Of a stretch of 40,102 nucleotides of DNA, positions 1-9,392 are shown one piece after another. The stretch spans positions 1 through 40,102 of the forward strand of contig JAFSSQ010000089.1 of the NCBI GenBank assembly GCA_017450965.1. The letters run 5' to 3'. The notes beneath the pieces were generated by a model, which ran no database searches, was not told where the DNA came from, and saw nothing but the letters and a program-made list of their open reading frames with translations. Made by a program: the position numbers and the translations under genes. Source of the stretch: Clostridia bacterium. GTDB lineage: Bacteria; Bacillota; Clostridia; Oscillospirales; CAG-272. Within the stretch, counting starts at the first letter, position 1. Each line of letters starts with the position of its first letter.

Positions 1-1
1 C

Positions 2-328
2 CGCAGCGCCTCCTACGCCGCCCGGTATCTTGCCAAGAATATCGTCGCCGCGGGCCTCGCCTCCCGCGCGGAGGTCCAGATCGCGTACGCCATCGGCGTG
101 GCGCGTCCCCTCTCCGTCCGGGTCGATACCTTCGGCACCGGCAAGATCGGGGATCAGGCGATCGCGGACCGCCTGACCGAGCTTATCGATCTGCGCCCCG
201 CCGCGATCATCGAGCGCTTTGATCTCCGGCGCACAAAATACCGCCCCCTCTCCGCTTACGGGCACATGGGACGAGAGGATCTCGGCGTTGCGTGGGAAAA
301 GCGCGACCTCGCCGGGCGCTTAAACTGA
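2..328 (+). CDS. metK: S-adenosylmethionine synthetase, C-terminal part (5' end outside window)
   Basis: The product makes S-adenosylmethionine from methionine and ATP in the cytosol. The frame is open from base 2, so only the last 108 or so residues are present. They carry the C-terminal signature of Met[21 protein letters not shown], then [12 protein letters not shown], the DTFGTG segment, and the tail with a YGHMGRE motif. The family is normally about 390-400 residues, so roughly three quarters of the gene lies upstream. The stop is 15 bases before recD2 on the same strand and no terminator lies between, so the two are probably co-transcribed. Identification is firm; nothing looks broken. 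Confidence 0.95.
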   Translation, partial: RSASYAARYLAKNIVAAGLASRAEVQIAYAIGVARPLSVRVDTFGTGKIGDQAIADRLTELIDLRPAAIIERFDLRRTKYRPLSAYGHMGREDLGVAWEKRDLAGRLN

Positions 329-343
329 AAAAACGGGAACGGT

Positions 344-2575
344 ATGGAAAAACGAGCGGCGCGCGAGCCGGAAGACAGAGAAAACAAAATCAGCGGGACC
401 GTCAGCGGCGTTGTGTATCACAACGCCGCAAACGGTTATGCCGTTTTGCGTGTGACCGGGCCGGACGGCAGGGAGTTCACCGCCGTCGGGCAGGTCCCGG
501 ACGCCGCAGAGGGCGAGATGATCGAAGCGGAGGGCGAGTGGACCGAGCACGCCGAGTACGGGCGGCAGTTCAAGATGACTTCCGTGGAGAAAAAACTGCC
601 GACGGGCGCCGACGCGATCTTCCGCTATCTCGCCTCTGGCGCCGTGGAGGGGGTCGGGACCAAGACCGCCCTCAAGATCGTCGCGCAGTTCGGCACCGAC
701 ACCTTTGAAGTGATGGACAAGCATCCCACCTGGCTTGCCCAGATCCCCGGCATCTCGCCGAAAAAGGCGCAGAAGATCGGGGAGAGCTTTGCACAGCGGG
801 CGGGGATGCGCTCGCTTCTGATGCTGTGCGGGGACGCGCTCTCGCCCGCCGCCGCGATGAAGATCTACCGGCGCTGGGGCAGCGCCGCGCCGCGCCTGAT
901 CGAGCAGAACCCCTACCGGGTCGCCGAGGAGTTCGACGGCATCGGGTTTGAAAAGGCGGACAAGCTGGCCGCCGCGATCGGGTTTGCGGGGGATCCCGCC
1001 TTCCGGATCCGTTGCGGGATCCTGCACGCGCTGACGCTCGCCGCCGCGCGGGGCGGGCATTGCTGTCTGCCGGAGGGGGAGCTTGTCGGCGAGGCCGCCC
1101 GTCTGCTCGGCGCGCCGGAGAGCGAGATCTCCCTGCGGATCGCCGAGCTGATCCGGGAGGGCGCGATCGTCGCGGCTTCCGGCAAAATGCTCTATAAAGA
1201 GAGCGTGTGGCGCACCGAGTGCGAGGTGGCAAAGCGCCTCTCCGCGCTAGACCGCGCCTGCGCGCGGGTCGGCGTGGAGAACGTAAACGCCCTGATCTCC
1301 GTCGTGGAAGCGGAAACCGGGATCACCTACGCGGGGCGCCAGCGCGAGGCGATCGTCAGCGCGGTCGAATCCGGCGTTTCGGTGATCACGGGAGGGCCCG
1401 GCACCGGCAAAACGACGGTGATCCGCGCGCTGATCCGCATTTTTGAGGGGATGGGACAGGAGTGCGCCCTCGCGGCGCCGACCGGCCGCGCCGCCAAACG
1501 GATGAGCGAGGCGACCTCCCACGAGGCGGGCACGATCCACCGCCTGCTTGAGATGGACGTTCCCGCCGAGGAGCGGGAGGAGGCGGTCTTCCTGCGCGAT
1601 CAGGCAAGCCCGCTGGAGGCGCGCGTGATCATCATCGACGAGGCGAGTATGCTCGACCTCTTTCTCGCGGCGGCGCTTTTGCGCGCGATCCGCCCCGGCT
1701 CCCGCCTCGTTCTGATCGGGGACAGCGATCAGCTCCCCTCGGTCGGCGCCGGCAACGTGCTGGGGGACGTGATCGCCTCCGGGGCGTTCCCGACCGTCCG
1801 CCTGACCGAGATCTTCCGCCAGGCAGAAAAAAGTCTGATCGTTCGCGCCGCCCACGCGGTCAACCGCGGCGAAATGCCGGATCTGACCAGCCGGGACGAG
1901 GATTTCTTCTTCCTCCGCCGGCCGGATACCGCCTCCGCCGCCGCGACCGTCGTCTCCCTCTGTGCGGAGCGCCTTCCCCGCGCCTTCGGGGAAGAGGGGA
2001 GACGGGGCGTGCAGGTCATCACCCCCTCCAAGCGGGGCGCGGCGGGGACCGAATCGCTCAACGCCGCTTTGCGCGCCGCGCTCAATCCCCCCGCTCCCGG
2101 CAAAGAGGAGCGCGAGATCGGGGGCCGGCTCTTCCGCGTCGGCGACAAGGTCATGCAGACGAAAAACAACTACGATCTCACCTGGCGCCGGCCGGGCGGG
2201 GAGGGCCGGGGCGTTTTCAACGGCGATATCGGCGTGATCCGCTCCCTTTCCCGCCGCGACGAGTGCGCCGAGATCCTCTTTGACGACCGCGCCGTTTCCT
2301 ACGACTACGCCGCGTTCGAGGATCTGGATCTCGCCTACGCCGTTACCGTCCACAAGAGCCAGGGCAGCGAGTACCCCATCGTCGTGATGCCGGTCTACCC
2401 CTGCGCGCCGCTGCTCCTTACCCGCAATATGCTCTATACCGCGCTCACGCGGGGCAAGGACCGCGTGATCCTCGTCGGCAGCCCGGACGTGCTGAAAACC
2501 ATGGTGGAAAACGACCGGCAGACGGTCCGGTACAGTGGGCTCTGCGAGCGTATCAAGGACGAAACGGTCCGATAA
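344..2575 (+). CDS. recD2: RecD2-type SF1 DNA helicase (RecD/TraA family)
   Basis: This 743-residue protein is a superfamily 1B 5'-3' DNA helicase of the RecD2 type, which acts in DNA repair without RecBC. Seen in order: an N-terminal OB-like region (GTVSGVVYHNAANGYAVL), tandem helix-hairpin-helix motifs around residues 95-150 (GVGTKTALKIV; IPGISPKKAQKIGE), the Walker A loop GGPGTGKTT near residue 350, the Walker B/DEAS motif IIIDEASML near 430, GDSDQLPSVGAGNVL, and the C-terminal UvrD-like motif VTVHKSQGSEYPIVV near 665. Length matches the family (about 720-750). The ATG start sits just after metK and has only a weak purine-rich ribosome site. It is probably in the metK transcript. No odd residues were seen. 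Confidence 0.95.
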   Translation: MEKRAAREPEDRENKISGTVSGVVYHNAANGYAVLRVTGPDGREFTAVGQVPDAAEGEMIEAEGEWTEHAEYGRQFKMTSVEKKLPTGADAIFRYLASGAVEGVGTKTALKIVAQFGTDTFEVMDKHPTWLAQIPGISPKKAQKIGESFAQRAGMRSLLMLCGDALSPAAAMKIYRRWGSAAPRLIEQNPYRVAEEFDGIGFEKADKLAAAIGFAGDPAFRIRCGILHALTLAAARGGHCCLPEGELVGEAARLLGAPESEISLRIAELIREGAIVAASGKMLYKESVWRTECEVAKRLSALDRACARVGVENVNALISVVEAETGITYAGRQREAIVSAVESGVSVITGGPGTGKTTVIRALIRIFEGMGQECALAAPTGRAAKRMSEATSHEAGTIHRLLEMDVPAEEREEAVFLRDQASPLEARVIIIDEASMLDLFLAAALLRAIRPGSRLVLIGDSDQLPSVGAGNVLGDVIASGAFPTVRLTEIFRQAEKSLIVRAAHAVNRGEMPDLTSRDEDFFFLRRPDTASAAATVVSLCAERLPRAFGEEGRRGVQVITPSKRGAAGTESLNAALRAALNPPAPGKEEREIGGRLFRVGDKVMQTKNNYDLTWRRPGGEGRGVFNGDIGVIRSLSRRDECAEILFDDRAVSYDYAAFEDLDLAYAVTVHKSQGSEYPIVVMPVYPCAPLLLTRNMLYTALTRGKDRVILVGSPDVLKTMVENDRQTVRYSGLCERIKDETVR

Positions 2576-2597
2576 AAGAAAAAGTTTCCGTCCGGTG

Positions 2598-2626
2598 TTG
2601 CAATTCGCCGTTCGGTCATATATAAT
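2598..2626 (+). promoter_or_regulatory. Sigma-A type promoter of mreB
   Basis: TTGCAA (2598-2603), a 17-base spacer and a perfect TATAAT (2621-2626) lie 50 bases before the mreB start. They sit in an AT-rich gap after recD2. Confidence 0.8.
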
Positions 2627-2675
2627 AGTATACGACGCACGTTTTTCGTGTAAAAACAGGGAAAAACAGGGAATC

Positions 2676-3695
2676 ATGAGCAGAGATATCGGGATCGATC
2701 TCGGAACGTCAACGGTCCTCGTCTCCGTCAACGGCAGGGACATCGCCTTGAAGGAGCCGTCGGTCGTCGCCGTGCGCCGGGACACGGGAAAAATCATTCA
2801 TATCGGCAGAGAAGCGCAGAAAATGCTCGGCAGAACGCCCGCGAACGTCGTGGCGATCAACCCCCTGCAGGACGGCGTGATCAGCCAGTACGAGCTTGCG
2901 CAGAAGATGCTGCAGTATTTTCTCCGCAAGGTTACCGGCACGCAGATCATCCGCTCCCGCGTGGTCATCTGCATCCCCGGGGACATCACCGAGGTAGAGG
3001 AAAAGGCGGTCCTCGACGCCGCCACGGGCGCGGGATGGAAGAACACCGTTCTGATCGAGGAAACGGTCGCGGCCGCGATCGGCGCCGATATCGATATCAC
3101 GTTGCCGACGGGTACTCTGGTGGTCGACATCGGGGGAGGCACGACCGACGTGGCGGTCATCTCCATGGGCGGCGTGATCGCGTCCAAGTCGATCAAGGTC
3201 GGCGGAGACAAATTCGACGAGGCGATCGTCCGCTACGTCCGCAACCGCCACAACGTTCTGATCGGGGAGCGGACGGCGGAGGAGATCAAATGCCGCATCG
3301 GCACCCTCACGCCGGAAAAACCGGAGTTCCGCGGCAAGGAGATGCTTGTCACGGGGCGCTGCCTCTCCCGCGGACTGCCGAAGGTCGTGCGCGTGACCCC
3401 GAACGACGTGACGGAGGCGCTGATCGAACCGGTCAAGCAGATCCTTGACGCCATTACCGAGGTGATCGACAACACGCCCCCGGAGCTGGACGGAGACATC
3501 GTCAAGCAGGGGATCCTGATGACGGGCGGCGGCAGTATGCTCGACGGGTTTGCGGACGTGATCGCGTCCGATACCGGCGTGCGCGTCTGGTCGCCGAAGC
3601 GCCCGGACTGCTGCGTTGCGCTCGGCGCCGCCCGCGCGATGCGCGTGCTCGGCCGTCACGGCGGCGGGACCTTTTTGCAGAAACTGATGAAATAA
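2676..3695 (+). CDS. mreB: Rod shape-determining protein, MreB/Mbl family
   Basis: This is a bacterial actin homologue that polymerises along the membrane and guides lateral cell-wall synthesis. The 339-residue product has the actin-fold nucleotide motifs: phosphate-1 loop GIDLGTSTVLV near residues 5-15, DIGGGTTDVAVISMGG near 150, and the adenosine motif GILMTGGGSMLDG near 280. The start at 2676 was chosen because MSRDIGIDLG is the usual MreB N-terminus; a longer open frame upstream would run back through the promoter. It has its own promoter and is not next to mreC/mreD, so this may be an Mbl or MreBH paralogue, not the mreBCD copy. Family identity is firm; the paralogue type is not. Confidence 0.9.
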   Translation: MSRDIGIDLGTSTVLVSVNGRDIALKEPSVVAVRRDTGKIIHIGREAQKMLGRTPANVVAINPLQDGVISQYELAQKMLQYFLRKVTGTQIIRSRVVICIPGDITEVEEKAVLDAATGAGWKNTVLIEETVAAAIGADIDITLPTGTLVVDIGGGTTDVAVISMGGVIASKSIKVGGDKFDEAIVRYVRNRHNVLIGERTAEEIKCRIGTLTPEKPEFRGKEMLVTGRCLSRGLPKVVRVTPNDVTEALIEPVKQILDAITEVIDNTPPELDGDIVKQGILMTGGGSMLDGFADVIASDTGVRVWSPKRPDCCVALGAARAMRVLGRHGGGTFLQKLMK

Positions 3696-3698
3696 CGG

Positions 3699-3749
3699 GA
3701 CCTCCCGGATCCGCTTTTCCGGCTTTGGCGCGGAGAACGGCGGGAGGTC
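3699..3749. other. Inverted repeat between mreB and pepD
   Basis: GACCTCCCG (3699-3707) and CGGGAGGTC (3741-3749) are perfect complements around a 33-base GC-rich loop, starting just after the mreB stop. No T-run follows, so a normal intrinsic terminator is not supported. It could be an mRNA processing or stability element. Confidence 0.4.
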
Positions 3750-3778
3750 TCGCCATCGAAACGGAAGGAAGGAACAAC

Positions 3779-5212
3779 ATGGATTTTTCTCTTCATCCCG
3801 CGGCGCGGATGCTCTCTTATTTTGAAGCCCTTTCCCGGATCCCCCGGCCCTCCGGGCACGAAAAAAAGGCGGCGGATTTCATCGCCGCGGAACTCGAAAA
3901 GCACGGCGTCGCCTATACCCGCGACGGCGCCGACAACGTCTTTGCCGTTCTGCCCGCGACCGCCGGCAGGGAAGAGGAGCCCGCGGTCCTTTTGCAGGGG
4001 CATACGGATATGGTGTGCGAAGCGGACGAGGGGGTAAAATGGAACGTCCTCGAGGAGGGCGTTTCCCTCCGTCTTGACGGGGACTGGCTCAAAGGGACCG
4101 GCACCACCCTCGGCGGGGACGACGGCTTTACCGTCGCCGTGATGCTCGCCGCCGCTTCCGGGGCGTTTCCCTCCCACCCGAAGCTCGAGCTGCTTTTCAC
4201 CACCGACGAGGAGGTCGGGCTCGGCGGCGCGCAGGCGTTTGACTGCTCGCAGGTCACGGCGAAGTATCTTGTCAATCTGGACTCGGAGGACGAAAAAGAG
4301 ATCCTCGTCTCCTGCGCGGGCGGCGCGCATATCGACCTTGTCGAGCGTTTTCCCCGCATGGATTTCGACGGCGCCGCGCTGAAGCTGACCCTTTCCGGTC
4401 TCGCCGGCGGACATTCCGGCGCGGATATCCACCTCGGGCGCAAAAACGCCGTCAGCGAGCTTGCCTCGCTCCTTTTGAAGGTCGCGGACGCGACCCGCGT
4501 CAACCTCGCCTCCTTCTCCGGCGGCAGCAAGGATAACGCCATCCCCCGCTCCGCTTCCGCCGTGATCGCGGTCACAGATACGGCGTCCGCCGGCCGGGCG
4601 GCGGAGGAAGCCGCCGAAGCGCTGCGGAGAACGCTTACCCCCGCCGACGCGGAGATGACCTTCCTTGTCGAGCGCGTTCCGGCGCCGGAGAAGATGTTCT
4701 CCCGCAAGGACAGCCGTTTGCTCTGCGACTTTCTCTCCCTTCTCCCTTACGGCGTTCTGGAGAAAAACGAGGAGATCGACACGGTGGAGACGAGCTGCAA
4801 CGTCGGGATCGTGAACACCGGGGAAGAAAGCGTGGAGATCGCGCTCCTCGCCCGCAGCGCCGCCAAAAAGAAGCTCGACAATCTCCTTTACGTGATCGAG
4901 ATGCTCTGCGTTTCCTACGGCGCGGAGATGGAGGTCCGTTCCCGCTATCCCGCGTGGGACTACCTCCCCGGCAGCAAGCTCTGCGCCGCGTACGCCGACG
5001 CCTATGAACAGGTCGCCGGCCGCCGTCCGAAGGTCTGCGGGATCCACGCGGGGCTCGAGTGCGGCATTTTCAAGGAAGAGCTCCCGCACCTTGACATCAT
5101 CTCCCTCGGCGCCGATATCCCGGACGTCCACACCCCGCGCGAGCGGATGTCGGTTTCCTCCTGCGACCGGATCTGGCAGGCGCTCACGCTCCTTTTCTCC
5201 CGCCCGATCTGA
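3779..5212 (+). CDS. pepD: Aminoacyl-histidine dipeptidase (M20 family, PepD-like)
   Basis: This cytosolic zinc-dependent dipeptidase cleaves Xaa-His and other dipeptides. The 477-residue product shows the M20C pattern: the first metal-ligand motif GHTDMVCEAD near residue 75, the bridging Asp in GTTLGGDDGF near 115, the catalytic/ligand pair in TTDEEVGLGG near 143, GGHSGADIH in the dimerisation (lid) domain, and the C-terminal GIHAGLECG plus IPDVHTPRERM histidine region. The start at 3779 follows a good GGAAGGA ribosome site; the open frame extends further upstream without one. Length is normal for PepD (about 485). An intrinsic terminator follows at once, so it is the last gene of its transcript. 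Confidence 0.93.
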   Translation: MDFSLHPAARMLSYFEALSRIPRPSGHEKKAADFIAAELEKHGVAYTRDGADNVFAVLPATAGREEEPAVLLQGHTDMVCEADEGVKWNVLEEGVSLRLDGDWLKGTGTTLGGDDGFTVAVMLAAASGAFPSHPKLELLFTTDEEVGLGGAQAFDCSQVTAKYLVNLDSEDEKEILVSCAGGAHIDLVERFPRMDFDGAALKLTLSGLAGGHSGADIHLGRKNAVSELASLLLKVADATRVNLASFSGGSKDNAIPRSASAVIAVTDTASAGRAAEEAAEALRRTLTPADAEMTFLVERVPAPEKMFSRKDSRLLCDFLSLLPYGVLEKNEEIDTVETSCNVGIVNTGEESVEIALLARSAAKKKLDNLLYVIEMLCVSYGAEMEVRSRYPAWDYLPGSKLCAAYADAYEQVAGRRPKVCGIHAGLECGIFKEELPHLDIISLGADIPDVHTPRERMSVSSCDRIWQALTLLFSRPI

Positions 5213-5227
5213 CCAAGCGAAAAGAAA

Positions 5228-5288
5228 AACCGCCCGCCCTCTGAAAGTCCGGCAAAACGGACCTCAGACGGATGCGGGCGGTTTTTTT
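5228..5288 (+). terminator. Intrinsic terminator after pepD
   Basis: A 10-bp stem, AACCGCCCGC (5228-5237) with GCGGGCGGTT (5274-5283), encloses a second hairpin (GTCCG/CGGAC) and is followed by a T-run to 5288. The nested form is unusual but the terminator call is strong. Confidence 0.9.
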
Positions 5289-5396
5289 GATCGGTTCCGT
5301 ATGCTCCCGGCCCTCCGCGGCGCCATCGCTCCCCGCGCGGCTTCTCCTCCGCCCGAAAAAAAGCAACAAAAATAACAAAAAACAAACAAAAAGGGG

Positions 5397-5425
5397 TTGT
5401 ATTTATGGGAAAAATATATTACAAT
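5397..5425 (+). promoter_or_regulatory. Promoter of the large surface-protein gene, with UP-like tract
   Basis: TTGTAT (5397-5402), a 17-base spacer and TACAAT (5420-5425) precede the start by 45 bases. The 38 bases before it (5355-5392) are almost all A with a few C and T, like an UP element, which suggests strong expression. Confidence 0.7.
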
Positions 5426-5470
5426 AAAAAAGTAAAAATGGGGTTTCCCCAAAAAGAAAGGAAACAGCTT

Positions 5471-8400
5471 ATGAAAAAGACATTGGCACTCCTCCTCAGC
5501 GCCGTGCTCATGCTCGCGCTCGTGCCCGTTGTCGCCCTTTCCGCTTCCGCGGGCGAAGCGCTCCCCCTTCCCGTTCCCGCGGGCGAAGCGGAGGTCGTCT
5601 TCGTCAAAGACGGCGGCACCGGCGACGGCAGCTCGGCGGACAACGCCCTCGGTTCGATCGGCGCGGCCTACAACGCGCTCGACCTGTCGAAGGACTGCAC
5701 CATCGTGGTGTGCGGTACGCTCACCTTCCCGGAAGCCACCGTTTCCTACGGCGAAGAGTATACCGGCTCCGTAACGTTCACGTCCAAGTACGACGGGACC
5801 GATTACGACGCGACGATCCTCCTGTCCGCCGGCTCGACGCCCCGTTTCCGTCTCTGGGGCACGACCGTCTTTGAGGACGTTACGCTCAAGATGGCGGGTA
5901 ACTTTTATATGTTCATCTGCCAGTTCCACGATTTCAAGATCGCGGAGACCGTTACCGTTATTCCCGGCAGCGGTTCGCAGGGCAAAACGTTCGGCAACTC
6001 TCTCGACATCCTCGTCGGCTATCAGAGCGGCGAAGGGACTCCCGTTCTGGAAAACGAACCGGACACCCTGATCGAAGTTTACGCGGGCGAGAAGATCCTG
6101 ATCTGCGAGTATAACCGCGGCGTTACTTCCGTCTGGAACTACACCGGCACGCATGAAACGATCATCGGCGGGACCGCTCAGGTCGGGACCTACTATAACA
6201 CCGCCGTGCAGGGTCCCGGCAGCGAAGTGACCTACGGCACCACGATCCTGACCGTTCAGGATAATGCGGTCCTTTCCAGCCTGACCCCCACGATGAACGG
6301 CGTCAACAAGATGGATCACTTCGCCGTCAACTGGATCGGCGGGTCCATCGCTTCGGTCCCCGCGATCAATGGCGACGGCGAGACCGGCGGCCTTTGGGGC
6401 AAGCTCAACGCCGGCGGTAAGCGCGTCGTTTACACCAACGGCACCGCGCTCTATTACAGCGACGAGAGCGCGGCGGCGGAGAACTTTGACACGATCTCCG
6501 CGGTCTTCGACGCGGTGGAACCCCTTCCTCCCGTGGTGGTGGAACCGGATTACCCCGCCCGTCCCGTCCTCACCTCCGACAAGGTGTTCTATATGTCCTT
6601 TGCCGGAGCGAATACCAACGACGGTCTGACCAAGACCACGCCGAAAGCAAGCTGGGGCGCTGTTAACGAAACCGGTATCGCCTCGCTTCTTGTCGACGGC
6701 GGCACGGTCGTCTGCGTCGGCAAGTCCTACGTCGGCACCAACTACACCCTTCCGGATTTCGACGGCAATACCGTCCTCTTCACCGCGGTCGACACGGACG
6801 GCACCAGCTATCTCGGCGACGCGACGAGCCAGACCGGTAATATTTTGGGGCACACCGGCGGCCAGCCGGCCAACGTCTATACCTTTACCATCACCGGCAA
6901 CGTGATTTTTGACAATATCGGCCTGCTCAACCGGAACAAAGCCGCTGCGGGCGATACCTTAACCTTTGAGGTGGCGGAGGGCGGCGCCCTCGCCGTGACC
7001 GACAGCGTCGTCTTCCAGAACGTGTCCGGCGGTTACGCGGTCCCGAAGCTGAAGGTGAACGCGGGCGGCGTTGCCTATCTCGACACGCTCGGCTTCTCCT
7101 CCTACGTCGGAGACGGCACCATCGTTCTGGATCCCTCTCTCGAAGCGCAGGTAACGGAAACCACCTTTGAAGGCTTTGAGGGCACGGTCGTTTACGCCGC
7201 CGCCGAGGATGACTCCTGCAAAGACGGCCACACCGGCGACTGGTCCTATGCGGACAGCTGGGATCTGGAAAACTGGGGCTACGAAGGCAGACACGGCCAT
7301 TACAGATACTGCGAAAACTGCGGCGAGCTTGAAGTCGTCGTGGAAGACTGCACGCCCGGCGAGCTCGTGCGTGAGTATTTCGAGAACTACGATCCCGAAA
7401 AAGAGACTTACGTGAAGTCCGCTTGCTACCGCGAGTTCATCCCCTGCACGAAATGCGGTCGCTGGATCGACGAATCCGTGCATCACGCGACCGAAGAGAC
7501 CGTGGAGCAAAAGAACTATTATCGCGTATGGGATCAGGAAAAAGAGACGTACGTCGATTCGCCCTGCTATGATTCCCAGATCCGCTGCGCCGAGTGCGGA
7601 GAGGTGCTCGACTGGAACTGGTCCGTGCATCCCAACGAGCATTTCAGCGAAGAAAAGCGGTACTACTGGAAAGAATTGCCGGGAGGCGGATACGTCGAAT
7701 CCGAATGCTATTATACCTACCTGTCCTGCGAAGACTGCGGCCGTGAAGCCGGATATCTCGGCGACGTACACAAGAAAGGCGAGACCGCACAGGAAACGCA
7801 GTACCGTGAAAAATGGGACGAGGAAAAAGGCGAGTACGTGAAGACGAACTGCTACAATATCCTCACCATCTGCACGGAATGCGGACAAGAACTCGGCCGG
7901 AGCGAGACCGTCCATCCCGACGGAAACTTCGAGGAAGAGAAAGTCTACTTCTATAAGAACGGCGGAATGGCCAAGAGTTACGGCTACGAGACGGACTGCT
8001 ACGCGATCGACCTGATCTGCCAGGAATGCGGCGAAGGAGTCGACAGACTCGAAACGCATCATACCGGCACCCTTACCCCGGTAGACCACGACGAGACTCT
8101 GGATCCGTCCTGCAGCTTTGTCGGACTGACGATGACGATCCATTACGACGTTTGCTCCGTCTGTGAAAACCAGGACAACTATGACATCCTGATTTCCGTG
8201 ACCGGAGACGCGCTCGGACACAACTTTGTGGACGGCGTCTGCACAAGATGCGGCAGCGAGGGCGCCGAGTATACCGCGACCCTGACGCTCGACAAGGAAA
8301 GCGTCAGAGACGGAGAAACCCTGACGGCGACCTACACCCTGCTCGACGCGGAGAAAAAGCCCGTTGCCGGCAGAAAGGTCTACGCCGTTTATCCGCTCGC

Positions 8401-9277
8401 CGCGGAGCCGACCACGACTTTCCTTCTGAAAGATGATGAAGGCGTGACCGACGAAAACGGCAAAGCGGTCTTTGAGATCCCCATGATTTACGAAGAGGGG
8501 ATCGCCTCCGGCGAGAAATGGATCTTTGTTGTGAACGAAGAGGCAAACGACGGCGGCGAGGTCAACGAGACCGCCGCGTGGGCTACCTTCACCTACGTTG
8601 CGTCGGAGATCGTCGTGGACGCTAACGGCGTTGCCACCGTTCCGGACGCCGTCGTGGAGATCGAGAAAAACAAGCCCGTCTCCATCGACGCGACCAATAA
8701 GGAGAATCCTTCTGACAGCGTTCTCCTCGATTCCGCTACCGTGGAAAAGATCGCGGACGCCAAAGCGGAGACCGAGATCAAGCTCACCTCCGCTACCGTG
8801 ACGGTCGACGCCGCCGCGATGACGGCGATCGATGAAAAGTCCGGCGACAAGGACGTCAGCATCGTGGTGAAGACCGTGGCAGAGACCACCCTCAACGAGA
8901 AGCAGAAGGAAGCCCTCAAGGACGACGCGACCTACGTCGTTCTCTCCGTGGAAGTCCTCGCCGGCGATACGGTCATCTCCGACCTCGGCGGCGGAAAACT
9001 GAAGATCGCCGTTCCGTTCGAACTGCCGCAAGGCGTGAAGGCGGAGGACGTGAAGGTCGCCTACGTCGCGGACGACGGCACGGTCACCGAGATGCCCACC
9101 ACCTACGAAAACGGCAAGGTCACCTTCGTGACCACCCATAACTCCACTTACGTCGTGATGACGAGCGCCGCGACGACCCCCAACACCGGGGACAGCACCG
9201 CGTTCCTCTTCGTCGGCGCGATCGCGGCGTTGGCCGCGGCTCTCCTTGTGAGCAGAAAAGTGAAGAAGGAAAACTGA
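5471..9277 (+). CDS. Large secreted surface protein with beta-helix-like modules, CxxC repeat array and NTGD-type C-terminal anchor
   Basis: The 1268-residue product starts with a clear signal peptide (MKKTLALLLSAVLMLALVP, then an ASA cleavage region). The start at 5471 is chosen for the AAAGGAAA ribosome site and the signal peptide. Two beta-rich modules begin near residues 38 (VFVKDGGTGDGSS) and 375 (VFYMSFAGANTNDGL); both resemble the modules of the protein at 17338-18942. Residues about 610-930 hold eight CxxC pairs, most about 47 residues apart in a CY-x5-CxxC pattern with nearby His. A bacterial Ig-like segment follows (TLTLDKESVRDGETLTATYT), then a Thr/Val-rich stretch. The C-terminus is PNTGD, a hydrophobic helix and a Lys-rich tail, resembling a sortase signal. 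It probably sits at the cell surface; ligand and function are unknown. Tail and repeats are of the kind found in Oscillospiraceae surface proteins. Confidence 0.85.
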   Translation: MKKTLALLLSAVLMLALVPVVALSASAGEALPLPVPAGEAEVVFVKDGGTGDGSSADNALGSIGAAYNALDLSKDCTIVVCGTLTFPEATVSYGEEYTGSVTFTSKYDGTDYDATILLSAGSTPRFRLWGTTVFEDVTLKMAGNFYMFICQFHDFKIAETVTVIPGSGSQGKTFGNSLDILVGYQSGEGTPVLENEPDTLIEVYAGEKILICEYNRGVTSVWNYTGTHETIIGGTAQVGTYYNTAVQGPGSEVTYGTTILTVQDNAVLSSLTPTMNGVNKMDHFAVNWIGGSIASVPAINGDGETGGLWGKLNAGGKRVVYTNGTALYYSDESAAAENFDTISAVFDAVEPLPPVVVEPDYPARPVLTSDKVFYMSFAGANTNDGLTKTTPKASWGAVNETGIASLLVDGGTVVCVGKSYVGTNYTLPDFDGNTVLFTAVDTDGTSYLGDATSQTGNILGHTGGQPANVYTFTITGNVIFDNIGLLNRNKAAAGDTLTFEVAEGGALAVTDSVVFQNVSGGYAVPKLKVNAGGVAYLDTLGFSSYVGDGTIVLDPSLEAQVTETTFEGFEGTVVYAAAEDDSCKDGHTGDWSYADSWDLENWGYEGRHGHYRYCENCGELEVVVEDCTPGELVREYFENYDPEKETYVKSACYREFIPCTKCGRWIDESVHHATEETVEQKNYYRVWDQEKETYVDSPCYDSQIRCAECGEVLDWNWSVHPNEHFSEEKRYYWKELPGGGYVESECYYTYLSCEDCGREAGYLGDVHKKGETAQETQYREKWDEEKGEYVKTNCYNILTICTECGQELGRSETVHPDGNFEEEKVYFYKNGGMAKSYGYETDCYAIDLICQECGEGVDRLETHHTGTLTPVDHDETLDPSCSFVGLTMTIHYDVCSVCENQDNYDILISVTGDALGHNFVDGVCTRCGSEGAEYTATLTLDKESVRDGETLTATYTLLDAEKKPVAGRKVYAVYPLAAEPTTTFLLKDDEGVTDENGKAVFEIPMIYEEGIASGEKWIFVVNEEANDGGEVNETAAWATFTYVASEIVVDANGVATVPDAVVEIEKNKPVSIDATNKENPSDSVLLDSATVEKIADAKAETEIKLTSATVTVDAAAMTAIDEKSGDKDVSIVVKTVAETTLNEKQKEALKDDATYVVLSVEVLAGDTVISDLGGGKLKIAVPFELPQGVKAEDVKVAYVADDGTVTEMPTTYENGKVTFVTTHNSTYVVMTSAATTPNTGDSTAFLFVGAIAALAAALLVSRKVKKEN

Positions 9278-9297
9278 TTTCCGGCCTGATAAGGCAT

Positions 9298-9333
9298 TCC
9301 GCCCCCGGGAAACCCCGGGGGCGGATCTTTCTT
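9298..9333 (+). terminator. Intrinsic terminator after the large surface-protein gene
   Basis: A 12-bp GC stem (9298-9309 with 9314-9325) and AAAC loop are followed by TCTTTCTT. Confidence 0.85.
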
Positions 9334-9347
9334 GCGGAGGAACAAGC

Positions 9348-9380
9348 AAAAACGGGAGCGGATCATCCGCTCCCGTTTTT
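9348..9380. terminator. Bidirectional terminator between convergent genes
   Basis: A 15-bp perfect hairpin with A5 on one side and T5 on the other (9348-9362 with 9366-9380, loop TCA) sits between the plus-strand surface-protein gene and the minus-strand lipoprotein gene. It can stop transcription from both sides. Confidence 0.9.
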
Positions 9381-9392
9381 GGTTTTCCTTGT

